DNA of 34,199 bases, taken from positions 1 through 34,199 of the forward strand of contig JAFGIB010000280.1 of the NCBI GenBank assembly GCA_016929805.1, written 5' to 3'. Position numbers and translations under genes: made by a program. The notes under the pieces were generated by a model, which worked only from the letters and a program-made list of their open reading frames with translations, did no database searches and was not told the origin of the DNA. This DNA comes from Deltaproteobacteria bacterium (GTDB lineage: Bacteria; Myxococcota_A; Polyangia; Polyangiales; JAFGIB01). Numbering within the stretch: position 1 is the first letter of the stretch; each line of letters opens with the position of its first letter. Positions 8,911 through 16,800 of the stretch are shown here, in pieces.

Positions 8911-10407
8911 GTGTCTCTCCGATCGCGACTTCTGCTTTCCGGGGGAAGCGTCGCGTTGCTTTGTTTGGTCGGTTTCGCCGATTGCGGAGCTCAAAGCACG
9001 ACGGGACGTCGGCCTGAAGCGCGAGCCGTGCGAGAAAAAGATCGGGCGCGTCGATTCGAGGCGAAGCCGACGAGATGTGATGGTCAAAGCTCCGGCCTTT
9101 GCTCGCGCGTGGTTGCGCCGGGCCCGGGCCGTCACTCAAGTGTTGCCGTCGACGGAGAGCCCGCGAAAGACCTTGAGTCAGGCGAACCGACAGCGGCAAT
9201 CGATAACCAAGGCGTCCAAACCGAGGGCGAGGCGCCGTTGTGGGTTCCAATTCCGATTGAGAATAGAAGCGATAAAGCCTTGATGCATTTTTACGCGGCC
9301 TTGCGCCGCGTCGAGAATGGAGAGGGGCAGGCGCGCATCACATTCTACGGCGCCTCGCACGTCGCTTCCGACCTTTTTACCGGCATCGTTAGGCAAAAGC
9401 TTCAAAGCCGATTCGGCGAATCCGGTCCTGGCTTTGTGATGCCGGCGAAACCCTGGAAATGGTATCGCCACAGCGGTATTCGAGTCGAACGATCGCGCGG
9501 ATGGAAGACCATTCGGGTTGAAGCGCGCGCGCCCAAAGCGGAACGTTACGGCTACGCGGGCGTCGCGTTGGAGTCAAAAGACAAATATGCCTCCGGTGTG
9601 ATCGAAACGCGCCGTAACGGCGGCCTCAAGGGAGTCGCAAGCCGCTTCGAACTTTTTTATTTAAAACAGCCGCGGGGCGGACACATGGTTGTCTTCATAG
9701 ACGGAAAGCGAATGAAACGTCTTTCGACCGAGGCGAGCCACTACGAAACGGCGTATGAGATCTTCGAGGCGCCCGAGGCACACCACCGATTCGAAATCCG
9801 GACTCAGGGCGACGGAGCGGTTCGGGTTTTCGGCGTGGCGATAGAACGAGATACGCCGGGGATCATCCTGGACACGGTCGGCATCCCGGGAGCTCGCGCC
9901 GCGAATCACCTTCTCTGGGACGATACGATCTATCGGGAACACTTGGCGAAACGAACCCCGGATCTCATCGTGCTCGCTTACGGAACGAATGAGGCGGGAG
10001 ATGATGACGTTGCTATCGAAACCTATGAGAGCGAGCTAGTGAATGTCATGACGCGTATTCGGGAAATAGCGCCTCAAGCGTCGTGCGTGCTCGTAGGACC
10101 TTCGGACCGTCCTCTCGAAACCGAGGATAAGAGCTATAGCCCGCGTCCGCGTACCGGACTGATTATCGAATCTCAACGCCGCGTTGCGGCTGAGTTTTCC
10201 TGCGGTTTCTTCGACCTTGTCGCCTTTATGGGCGGACCGATGTCGATGCTGCGCTGGGTCGCGGCGGATCCACCGCACGGAGCCTCGGATCATGTCCATT
10301 ACACCCTACGCGGATACAAACGATTGGCGGAGGTCTTTTCTCAGGCATTGATCGCGGACTATCAACCCCAGGAAGAAAAATCGCGGGTAAACGAGTCCAC
10401 ACCTTAA
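8911..10407 (+). CDS. Exported SGNH/GDSL-type hydrolase 1
   Basis: The GTG start three bases after lexA gives a signal sequence (LLLSGGSVALLCLVGFADC). A low-complexity charged linker covers about residues 30-110. The SGNH esterase fold then shows block I with nucleophile Ser in TFYGASHVASD (about 148), the oxyanion Asn in LAYGTNEAGDD (about 357) and the C-terminal Asp/His in ASDHVHYTLRG (about 460). Such periplasmic enzymes remove or move acyl groups on envelope glycans; the substrate is unknown here. It shares architecture and several blocks (VASD, LQSRFG, GYxxxxE) with the convergent gene at 10582-12246, so the two are paralogues. The TAA stop lies inside a palindromic repeat (ACCTTAACG), so insertion may have reset the 3' end. 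Confidence 0.85.
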   Translation: MSLRSRLLLSGGSVALLCLVGFADCGAQSTTGRRPEARAVREKDRARRFEAKPTRCDGQSSGLCSRVVAPGPGRHSSVAVDGEPAKDLESGEPTAAIDNQGVQTEGEAPLWVPIPIENRSDKALMHFYAALRRVENGEGQARITFYGASHVASDLFTGIVRQKLQSRFGESGPGFVMPAKPWKWYRHSGIRVERSRGWKTIRVEARAPKAERYGYAGVALESKDKYASGVIETRRNGGLKGVASRFELFYLKQPRGGHMVVFIDGKRMKRLSTEASHYETAYEIFEAPEAHHRFEIRTQGDGAVRVFGVAIERDTPGIILDTVGIPGARAANHLLWDDTIYREHLAKRTPDLIVLAYGTNEAGDDDVAIETYESELVNVMTRIREIAPQASCVLVGPSDRPLETEDKSYSPRPRTGLIIESQRRVAAEFSCGFFDLVAFMGGPMSMLRWVAADPPHGASDHVHYTLRGYKRLAEVFSQALIADYQPQEEKSRVNESTP

Positions 10408-10440
10408 CGTTGCAAAAAATCCGTCGACGTAGAGCGCTTC
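10401..10440. repeat. ACCTTAACG palindrome, left arm only
   Basis: The sequence begins ACCTTAACGTTGC, as in the other copies, and runs through CCGTCGACGTAGAGCGC before changing into another family at about 10456. No matching right end follows, so this is a truncated or chimeric copy. It supplies the stop codon of SGNH hydrolase 1. Confidence 0.6.
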
Positions 10441-10455
10441 GCTCGTAAAAATCGC

Positions 10456-10519
10456 CGATGTTCCTTGCTACGCGCCCATCATCCTCGGCCTCGCTACGAA
10501 AAACGGCGAAACTCTAGAT
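10456..10519. repeat. CTAGAGTTTCGCC palindrome, one arm
   Basis: On the minus strand this reads CTAGAGTTTCGCCGTTTTTC and continues GTAGCGAGGCCGAGGATGAT. This matches the left arm of the complete copy at 24349-24521 for about 60 bases with few mismatches. Only this arm is present. Confidence 0.65.
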
Positions 10520-10584
10520 TAGAGCCCGTCTCATAAATGCCTCCACTCGTCTTTCGGGCGGGAGGATTTATGAGAAGGGCTCTA
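10520..10584. repeat. TA-flanked GAGCCC hairpin (short form)
   Basis: TAGAGCCC ... GGGCTCTA encloses a stem of about 23 bp (GTCTCATAAAT with ATTTATGAGA, CCTCC with GGAGG) around a loop containing CGTCTTTCGGG. It lies between convergent genes, and the TAG stop of SGNH hydrolase 2 (10582-10584) is in its outer end. It shares a 24-base block with one mismatch with the longer family copy inside that gene (10540-10563 versus 12006-12029). Confidence 0.75.
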
Positions 10585-12246
10585 CTCTTTCTCTAAAAAA
10601 TCGGCGAAGCCTTTGAGCAAAGCCTTGTAAAACAGCTCGCCGATTACCCGATAACCCGCCGGGGTGGCGTGTTTTAGATCCGAGGTGGCTAAACGCGGCC
10701 TCTGTTTATACCAGCGCCATATCGACCTTTCGCCACCCATGGCGGAATAGGTGTTAAAATAGGCGCACTGTTGTGTTAACGCCACGCGTCTCTGCACATC
10801 TATCACGCGCGGCAATTTCGCAATCGTTACAACTTTTCCCCGTTTGTCGGTCTCGCCCTGATCGAGCGGTCCGAATAGCAAACACGGATAACCCTTGTCT
10901 CCTCGAAACATGCGGACGACCCGAGTCAAATCTCGCTCGTAGTTTTCAAGATTAAGCCATTGATTGAACGCCTCGTTTCCGCCAAATCCTAGAACGATCA
11001 AACTCGGATCGCGGTGCTCGATCTGTCTTCGCGTATGCTCCGGTTCCGCATTCAACAAGCGATGCATCTGACCGCCGACCATTCCCAACGAATCGTATAT
11101 CACGCCCGGAACTCGTCGTTCCAAGGCAACCCCGTAGAGCCGTACCACGCTTCTTCCGGTGCTCTTGACGGTGATCGAATGGGGAGCGTCGTCGAGCTCG
11201 ATCGTTTCCCATGCGTCTTTCCGTTGCCCGCTTCGCGTACTCCAAGCTCGCCGCTCTTCGCCGTCAACCGTGACCTTAATCGCTCCGCCACGTTGATATG
11301 CCTGATAAAAAACCTCAAAACGCGAAACGCGGCGGCCGATCGGCCCGGTTTTTACGGTAGCGAATTGGGCACTCGACCCCGCGGTTCCCTGGACCTGAAC
11401 ACCACCATAACCGTACCAATCGGTGCCGAGCGCTTTATAAACCAAGGAAAATATTTTCCATCCGCCATCGGCGCGGTGACGGATATCGCGATGCCGATAA
11501 TGCATGGTGCCGCGGGATATAAGGATAAAACCGTGCCCGGCGTCGCCGAAACGCGACTGAAGGCGCCGCCGTAGCGTCGAGGTGATGTGATCCGACGCGA
11601 CCGCGGAGTCTCCGTAATGGGCAATACGCGTTATCGCTCCGGTTTCGCCTTTCGCGGTCCGCTTTAAATCCAGATAAAAAGCAGCCAGCGCGCGTCCCCC
11701 GGGATCTTCAATCTGCTGCTTCAACCCCTCGTACTCTTCAGGCGCGACCCGCGCACGAACCGAACGCGTCGGTTCATACTCTCCGGTCCGCTCCAATGCG
11801 CGGGAATCGACATCTCCCTTAACGCCTTTGCCCCGAATCGCAACAACATTGGTTGCAACTTCCGGTGATGCAGTCGAAGCGCTAAGAGCCTGTCTAATAA
11901 GGTACGAACGAGTATTTCGCAGCGCGACGGTCCAAGATGCAAGGAGCCGCGACGAAGGACTAGCAGCGCTATTTCGAGGGGCGAGCGACGCCGCAGATTG
12001 GGCCGTCCCGCCCGAAAGACGAGCGGAGGACCCTTCTAAAGACGCTCTAAGCTGCGGTGCCCCTTGATCGACGATAATCGCTCGTCTAATAGACCTTCGT
12101 AATCGATTTCGGCTCCAATGCTGTAGCTGCCTTACTAACCGCGAGGATTTGGTATCGATCGGTTCAGAGAAAAAGCTCGATCGAGGCAGATGGTATACCA
12201 GCAGAAGCGCCAGCGCGATGACGATAACCGGTAGCCTAATTTCCAA
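10582..12246 (-). CDS. Membrane-anchored SGNH/GDSL-type hydrolase 2, interrupted in frame by a repeat
   Basis: A TTG start gives MEIRLPVIVIALALLLVYHL, a signal anchor. Residues about 22-180 are an Arg/Ser/Ala-rich linker. Of these, residues about 67-121 are encoded by a palindromic repeat (11886-12047) read in frame. The SGNH fold follows: nucleophile Ser in AHYGDSAVASD (about 208), oxyanion Asn in LGFGGNEAFNQ (about 421) and Asp/His in SDLKHATPAGY (about 527). The gene start overlaps the end of the FrzS-like gene by 11 bases, so translational coupling is likely. It is a paralogue of the convergent gene at 8911-10407. The periplasmic envelope-modifying role is family knowledge; the substrate is unknown. 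Confidence 0.82.
   Translation of the reverse strand: MEIRLPVIVIALALLLVYHLPRSSFFSEPIDTKSSRLVRQLQHWSRNRLRRSIRRAIIVDQGAPQLRASLEGSSARLSGGTAQSAASLAPRNSAASPSSRLLASWTVALRNTRSYLIRQALSASTASPEVATNVVAIRGKGVKGDVDSRALERTGEYEPTRSVRARVAPEEYEGLKQQIEDPGGRALAAFYLDLKRTAKGETGAITRIAHYGDSAVASDHITSTLRRRLQSRFGDAGHGFILISRGTMHYRHRDIRHRADGGWKIFSLVYKALGTDWYGYGGVQVQGTAGSSAQFATVKTGPIGRRVSRFEVFYQAYQRGGAIKVTVDGEERRAWSTRSGQRKDAWETIELDDAPHSITVKSTGRSVVRLYGVALERRVPGVIYDSLGMVGGQMHRLLNAEPEHTRRQIEHRDPSLIVLGFGGNEAFNQWLNLENYERDLTRVVRMFRGDKGYPCLLFGPLDQGETDKRGKVVTIAKLPRVIDVQRRVALTQQCAYFNTYSAMGGERSIWRWYKQRPRLATSDLKHATPAGYRVIGELFYKALLKGFADFLEKE
11886..12047. repeat. GAGCC palindromic element inside a coding sequence
   Basis: The element reads GAGCCTGTCTAATAAGG ... 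AAAGACGCTC and is flanked by TAA on both sides (TA at least). Its arms pair imperfectly, for example GACGGTCCAAGATGC against the minus-strand reading GACGGCCCAATCTGC. The block TCCCGCCCGAAAGACGAG plus GGAGG is shared with the short hairpin at 10520-10584. The 162 bp equals 54 codons, and 165 bp with a 3-bp duplication also keeps frame. It encodes part of the low-complexity linker of SGNH hydrolase 2. Confidence 0.7.
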
Positions 12247-13876
12247 TCTGATTCTGCTTTTGCTCCTCGAGCAGGCCGATCCCGATCGCCATCGCCTGAC
12301 GTACGCGTTTCAGCAACTCCTCGTCGCTTTCGATCTTCCGCATCGCTTGATCGAGTTTATTGTTCAAGGCGTCGACCCGCTTTTGCAGCTCATCGTTGTT
12401 ATTCTCCAATATTCCGATGGAGGACCTCGCGTTGGTCAGCTCATCTGCTTTCGAATCGCGTTCATCGGCTACCTCGGCTAACGATTCTTCCAGGTTTCTT
12501 TTTTCATCCTCGATGCGGTGAATCTTTCCCTTCAATGCTTCGAGCTTTTGTCCGGCCTCAAACGCCGCCCGCGCTAGTTGCTCCATTTCCGTGGCGTTCT
12601 GCCGCTTGGACTCACTAATCTCTTGAGCGTGTTTCTCCTCAAGCTCCTGTCTTAAGGCACGCAGCGCTTCCTCGTGGTTTTCTCGCTCGGTCTCCAGGGC
12701 GCTCTGCCGCTCCGCTTCCATCTGCTTGATCTTTTCCCCCGTCTTCTCCTCCGCGCGGTCCAGCTCGGCTTCGAGCTCTCTCGACTTCGATTCGATTCTC
12801 TCCAATCGCGTTTTCATCTCGTCGAAACGCTTATTGGCTAGATCCTTATCCGACGCGAGAATTCGCCCTCTATCTCGCTCGCGCGCGAGATCCGCTTCCA
12901 ACACGGTAACGTTATCCCTTAGATCCGCGATCTCTCGCGCCAACTTGAGGTTTTCATCTCTCGCCTCCAGCAACTGCTTGTCCCGGCTGCTAAGCTGATC
13001 CTTTAGTTCGAGTATCTCGTGATCTTTTCTATTGAGCTTCTCCTTGATGTCTAAAAATTCGCGATCGCGGTTGGTGCCCGCTCCTTTTTTGAGAGACGCC
13101 GCGCTTCGTTCAGCCTGTAACTCCTTCTGTAATCGTATAATCGTCTGCTCGGCCTCGCCGACCTCTCTTCGCAGCATTTCGTTTTCTGACGCGCTTTCGC
13201 GCGAGCTATCAAATGCCAATTGGGGTTCGGGCTCGGGCTCGGGTTCTGAGATCATTTCGGGCTCGGGTTCAATCATAGGCTCAGGCTCGTTTTTCTCCGG
13301 TTTTTCTCCCTGCTGTTCAACGCCGGTCATCAGCGACTCAAATGCGTCATTCGCGAACTGGTCGGCATCTTCCACGAGATAGGTCGCCTCCTCCGCGATA
13401 ATCTCGCTCTCCGAAGCGCCATCCTCTGACGTCAGGACTATCTCATCGTCGACTTCAATTATCTCTTCGATATCCTCCTCGTGGTATTCTTTTGCACCTT
13501 CCTCCAACTCGATTAGTTCTTTCGCGCTTTCGAGCACCTGGTCAAAAGAAATGGGCTTATGAAGGTATTTCTGAGCATGAGTCCGAAGTCTACTGTGCTG
13601 TTCGAAGGTTTCGGCGCTTGCCTCACTTGATAGAATGACTAACGGTATATCCTTAAGACCCGTATTTTTTTTAATCTTTTTACAAACTAGAAAACCATTC
13701 ATGCCCGGAAGCTCAATGGTCAATAAGATGAGATCGGGCATGGTCGCCGCGGCATGTTCCAAGCCGGAAGGTCCGTCATCTACGAGATCGACTATCGCTC
13801 CGAGGTTTTCAAAGCCGGCCTTGATCTCTTGGGCAAAGTCCTTGTCTTGTTCGAAAAATAGTATTCGCTTAGCCAT
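12236..13876 (-). CDS. FrzS-like pseudo-receiver and coiled-coil protein
   Basis: Residues 1-120 are a response-regulator receiver fold (ILFFEQDKDF, LILLTIELPGMNGF, VILSS, YLHKP). The phosphoacceptor position is Thr53 instead of Asp, so it probably is not phosphorylated in the usual way. The stretch NGFLVCKKIKKN followed by EQHSRLRTHAQKYLHKP resembles FrzS of Myxococcus xanthus, a polar motility protein with an atypical receiver. Residues about 125-240 are acidic (PEPEPEP runs), and about 245-540 form a long heptad coiled coil (REVGEAEQTIIRLQKELQ onward). The start has a strong GGAGG ribosome binding site. The downstream SGNH gene overlaps its 3' end. A role in polarity or motility is inference from family resemblance. 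Confidence 0.82.
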   Translation of the reverse strand: MAKRILFFEQDKDFAQEIKAGFENLGAIVDLVDDGPSGLEHAAATMPDLILLTIELPGMNGFLVCKKIKKNTGLKDIPLVILSSEASAETFEQHSRLRTHAQKYLHKPISFDQVLESAKELIELEEGAKEYHEEDIEEIIEVDDEIVLTSEDGASESEIIAEEATYLVEDADQFANDAFESLMTGVEQQGEKPEKNEPEPMIEPEPEMISEPEPEPEPQLAFDSSRESASENEMLRREVGEAEQTIIRLQKELQAERSAASLKKGAGTNRDREFLDIKEKLNRKDHEILELKDQLSSRDKQLLEARDENLKLAREIADLRDNVTVLEADLARERDRGRILASDKDLANKRFDEMKTRLERIESKSRELEAELDRAEEKTGEKIKQMEAERQSALETERENHEEALRALRQELEEKHAQEISESKRQNATEMEQLARAAFEAGQKLEALKGKIHRIEDEKRNLEESLAEVADERDSKADELTNARSSIGILENNNDELQKRVDALNNKLDQAMRKIESDEELLKRVRQAMAIGIGLLEEQKQNQIGN

Positions 13877-14215
13877 GCCGCCTCCTTCACGCGCTTGAGG
13901 CCCGCGAAATAAAAACTGCCCGTTTTAGCTTCCCGTCCGCCGGCCGCATTCGATCTCGATCGCTTTTCGATAGCAAAATTTTCAATGTGACTTTACTGAT
14001 AATACAGTTCTGCTTTCTCAAACCTAACGTACTAGGCTCCGAATCCGGTCGCGACCAGCGGTAAGTTTTTTTTCACGGGGCCCTAGCATTTGAAATAGTA
14101 GCGCTAGAAACGATAACAATACAATAGTTGCCCTGGTTCGAGGGTGTCAATCTTCCGAACGAAGACTTTTCGCGGGGTAATTCTTGTGAAACAATGATCC
14201 AAAGGGACAAACGCG
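13877..14215. other. Divergent intergenic region
   Basis: This 339-base AT-richer region separates the FrzS-like gene (minus) from the helical-repeat gene (plus) and must hold both promoters. The minus-strand gene has GGAGG beside its start. A possible plus-strand box pair is TTGAAA, 16 bases, GATAAC near 14090. I see no RNA gene, no convincing small gene and none of the palindromic repeat families here. Confidence 0.4.
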
Positions 14216-14956
14216 ATGGTATCGGTTTCGGTAAAAGCCGATCGGCTCGCTCAACGCGCTGCCTCCATTGTCGATTCGAGCATGCGGATAGCTTACATTC
14301 GTCATTTGCTCCAGCGAATGGATGTGGTTCAAGTCGCCGATCTCATCATAGTAACAAAAGCGAATGCCGAAGCGCGAAATCCTACGCATTCGAAGCTTCT
14401 CTTAAACCTCTCATTGGCGCTTGCGGACCAATCTTGCGAGCACCTTCGGCAAGCCGTGGCCGCTTTGTTGGAATCTCGCGACCAGCACGAATTAGCGCGA
14501 ATGCTTCGAAGGATCCCGGCCGTTACGGATCGAGAGAACATTCGCATTCCCGACTTTGGATTGGGACGGCAGGTAACGCTCGGAGAACGAAAAGCTCTGG
14601 CGAGGCGAAATAACAGAGAGATAATCGCGCGTGCTATTCGAGATCCGAGCGCTTCAGTTATTCGAGTATTGTTGGAAAACCCGGCTCTCACTGAATCTGA
14701 CGTCCTAAAGCTGTGCTCTCAGCGACCGATGGCGCAGGAAGTACTTCGTGAGGTATTTCACAATTGGCGTTGGATCGTTCGATATAGGGTTAAAATGGCG
14801 ATTGTTCTAAACCCCCATACGCCGCTCGACATTGCTCTTCAGCTTATTCCACATCTCAAAGCGCAGGATAAACGCCGAGTAGTCGAAACCCCAAACCTGG
14901 CTAAGGAGCTCTACGAATCGTGCCAACGCAACCCTTCGAACAGAGGGATTCATTGA
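14216..14956 (+). CDS. Helical-repeat protein of unknown function
   Basis: This 246-residue protein is all-helical and looks like a HEAT or leucine-rich-variant solenoid: repeats of the form IIARAIRDPSASVIRVLLEN, PALTESDVLKLCSQRP and AMVLNP/TPLDIALQLIP, with Asn-Pro turns between helices. It has no signal peptide or membrane segment. I recognise the repeat style from conserved hypothetical proteins of deltaproteobacteria but no function. The start follows AAAGGGACAAACGCG, a modest ribosome binding site. A hairpin with a T run follows the gene, and tatA is convergent. Confidence 0.78.
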   Translation: MVSVSVKADRLAQRAASIVDSSMRIAYIRHLLQRMDVVQVADLIIVTKANAEARNPTHSKLLLNLSLALADQSCEHLRQAVAALLESRDQHELARMLRRIPAVTDRENIRIPDFGLGRQVTLGERKALARRNNREIIARAIRDPSASVIRVLLENPALTESDVLKLCSQRPMAQEVLREVFHNWRWIVRYRVKMAIVLNPHTPLDIALQLIPHLKAQDKRRVVETPNLAKELYESCQRNPSNRGIH

Positions 14957-14974
14957 GGACGTGTACCGCCAATT

Positions 14975-15010
14975 CGCCGCGATTCTCGCGCGCGGTCGGC
15001 GGTTTTTTTT
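14975..15010 (+). terminator. Rho-independent terminator candidate
   Basis: CGCCG ... CGGCG arms with internal CGCG pairing are followed directly by nine T residues (15003-15011). It lies 18 bases after the stop of the helical-repeat gene, in the right orientation for it. Confidence 0.55.
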
Positions 15011-15015
15011 TAGGA

Positions 15016-15035
15016 AATCGCCAAACTCTAGACTA
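15016..15035. repeat. Remnant end of the CTAGAGTTTCGCC palindrome
   Basis: The minus strand reads CTAGTCTAGAGTTTGGCGAT, matching the outer end of the family at 24349-24521 with one mismatch in the core. No second arm is visible. The TAG stop of tatA is at its edge (15033-15035). Confidence 0.5.
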
Positions 15036-15269
15036 GCCCGAAGGCTGTTTTCTCTCGGGATTTCGACCCCCTCCTGCGTCGTTTGAATCGGAGCCGGTTG
15101 GCTTTTTCGTAATCGAGACCTCGATATCATCATTACTCGCGAGGCCGCGTTTAAAATTCTTTATCGCTTTTCCCATCCCTTCGCCGATCTGAGGTAGCCG
15201 CGTCGCTCCGAAAACCAAAACGGCTAACAACAAAATGACGATTAGTTCTCCCAAACCGAGATGTGGCAT
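15033..15269 (-). CDS. tatA: Twin-arginine translocase subunit TatA/TatE
   Basis: This is the pore-forming small subunit of the Tat pathway, which exports folded proteins. The 78 residues have the TatA layout: an N-terminal short membrane helix (GLGELIVILLLAVLVFGA), the conserved hinge RLPQIGEGMGKAIKNFKRG with the Phe-Lys amphipathic helix, and a charged disordered tail. No tatB or tatC is adjacent, so it is an orphan locus here. The stop codon lies at the edge of a repeat remnant. Confidence 0.92.
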   Translation of the reverse strand: MPHLGLGELIVILLLAVLVFGATRLPQIGEGMGKAIKNFKRGLASNDDIEVSITKKPTGSDSNDAGGGRNPERKQPSG

Positions 15270-15362
15270 ACCATCGCTCCGACTTGCTCGTTCTACTGAA
15301 CGTTTACTCTCTAACCGAGCAGCAAAGTAAGCTTACGACGCGCTCTTTGACGTAGCAAGACG

Positions 15363-16100
15363 ATGAAACAAAACGAGCGAACAAATCCCGGAAGATGTTT
15401 CTACGTCGATAAAATCCCGACAAGGCCGGCGGTTGTAGTCCTTAGCTCTACGATATCTCTCGTTGTCGTGGCTCTTTATCTCCGCTCCGCGTCGGAATAC
15501 AAAACAAGCGAAACCAAGGTAAGCAAAGAAGTTCAATACCTATCGCGGACGCCCGAACGCGCCGCGGAGGGTTTTTTAGCCGCGCTCACGAGAAACGATA
15601 TCAAACTCGCGCTCGCGCTCAGTCGAGGCAAGGCGCGACAAAAAGTGCTCGATGGAACCATTATCGATGATCTCGCCGACTATTGGCCGAAACCGTTAGA
15701 ACTTCCAGGCGGCGAATCGGTCAACTCTCTTTCCGTCGAAAATCGAACCGATTTGCGGAACAAACCGAGAGCGCTCACTGCTCCGACTCGTCGCGGCGAA
15801 ACAGTGCGCGGCCGCAAGCGGTACGACAAGCCGGAAAAGGGACAGAAGCCCGTTTTACATGAGCCGTCGCTGAAAGCTGAGCCACGAACGGCTAACACTC
15901 GCGAACGGCTACGAGAACCTCTGCTCCTGGTAGTTCAGGAAAGTCACAGAAACGCTACAGATCGACTTATTCTCAAGGGAGCCATTGAAAGTAACAATGC
16001 ACGTCGCGTTCGGCTTGGCGAAGTCGAAATGGAGGTTATCAGACGAGGCCAACGCTGGTACGTCGCCGGGGTACGCTTTGGGCCCTTGACCGAACGATAG
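15363..16100 (+). CDS. Single-pass membrane protein with NTF2-like-looking domain
   Basis: I do not recognise the exact family. Residues about 20-42 (RPAVVVLSSTISLVVVALYL) are one membrane helix. The following TPERAAEGFLAALTRNDIKLALAL segment resembles the start of NTF2-like or DUF4878-type domains, which begin with a helix describing accumulated use (a region of the form xxAxxFLxAL). The middle (about 120-185) is basic and low complexity. The C-terminal strands end EMEVIRRGQRWYVAGVRFGP, similar to the last strands of such domains. The gene is divergent from tatA with 93 bases between starts. The ribosome binding site is weak. A large palindromic repeat stack follows 26 bases after the stop. 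Confidence 0.65.
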   Translation: MKQNERTNPGRCFYVDKIPTRPAVVVLSSTISLVVVALYLRSASEYKTSETKVSKEVQYLSRTPERAAEGFLAALTRNDIKLALALSRGKARQKVLDGTIIDDLADYWPKPLELPGGESVNSLSVENRTDLRNKPRALTAPTRRGETVRGRKRYDKPEKGQKPVLHEPSLKAEPRTANTRERLREPLLLVVQESHRNATDRLILKGAIESNNARRVRLGEVEMEVIRRGQRWYVAGVRFGPLTER

Positions 16101-16191
16101 ACCGCTGACGGTGATTTCCCGGCCAGACCTTAACCTTGCAAAACCGCGTCGGCGTAAACCGCCCGGGGCTCGCGAAAAACAGCGCGAACCA

Positions 16192-16371
16192 AGGCACCTG
16201 GCAGAAATAAACTTGCCATCCGCGGTCTCGCCACGGGTCCGTTCGCGGCTTTCGTCCTCGGAAAAATCCTCGAAATATTTCTAATATTCCTGCGGTTTTT
16301 CCTGCGGGCGCACTCGCGATCGAACTCCGTGGACGCGACCGGTCTTGGCAAATTTATTTCTGCCAGGTGCC
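16192..16371. repeat. AGGCACCTGG palindrome inserted in the host repeat
   Basis: The arms AGGCACCTGGCAGAAATAAA (16192-16211) and TTTATTTCTGCCAGGTGCC (right end) are inverted copies, and the interior is also palindromic. The comparison copy at 20244-20436 runs straight from GCGCGAAC into TAAGGGCG without it, so this is an insertion. The centre holds GAAAAATC at 16261-16268, the intact target of the GTAA element found at 31991. Confidence 0.75.
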
Positions 16372-16373
16372 TA

Positions 16374-16448
16374 AGGGCGTGCTCACTTCTTTTGAACCTC
16401 ACCCAGGGTGCACGAAGCTCGGGTCTAAAAAAAAGCTCCGCGCGCCCT
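16374..16448. repeat. AGGGCG hairpin at a TA site
   Basis: AGGGCGTGCTCACTTC ... TCCGCGCGCCCT is the same small palindrome as at 20309-20382. It is preceded by TA and followed by A, as if one base of a TA duplication was lost. Confidence 0.65.
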
Positions 16449-16545
16449 ATTTCATCGCTTCTTTCCCGTTTCCGCTCGACGTTTTTTGCAACGTTGAGGT
16501 AGACAAAGAGAAATCAAGGCGCTAAAAAATCGGCCTCTCGGTATT

Positions 16546-16617
16546 GGCGCCGTTGCCAAGTGGTAAGGCAGAGGTTTGCAAAACCTCCATTCATCGGTTC
16601 GAATCCGATCGGCGCCT
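16546..16617 (+). tRNA. trnC: tRNA-Cys (GCA)
   Basis: A complete cloverleaf can be drawn: acceptor GGCGCCG with CGGCGCC, D arm GCC ... GGC, anticodon stem GAGGT/ACCTC with loop TTGCAAA (anticodon GCA), T arm ATCGG-TTCGAAT-CCGAT. The discriminator base is T, as required for Cys. The CCA end is not encoded (TCGA follows). A T6 run begins a few bases later and may aid termination. Confidence 0.97.
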
Positions 16618-16800
16618 CGATTTTTTGGCTCATGCCCCTACGGTCTCGCTTTAGCAACTACTTGTTATTGTTCGTTATTTTAGACTATCCTCCTTACAGG
16701 AAGAATAGCGGCGCGACTCGATTGACCTGGTTGTCGGTCGCGCCATGTCGTCCGACGGATACGGCCAAAAAAGAAAGCAACGCTTCGAATTCCCACGGCA

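Larger units (their letters stand above)
16126..16504. repeat. ACCTTAACG palindrome carrying two nested insertions
   Basis: The outer ends (ACCTTAACCTTGC on the left, GCAACGTTGAGGT on the right) match the empty copy at 2545-2665. The host is split after GCGCGAAC (16189). Between there and TTTCATCGC (from about 16450) sit a 180-bp palindrome and a 75-bp palindrome. The region lies between a membrane-protein gene and tRNA-Cys. Confidence 0.75.
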
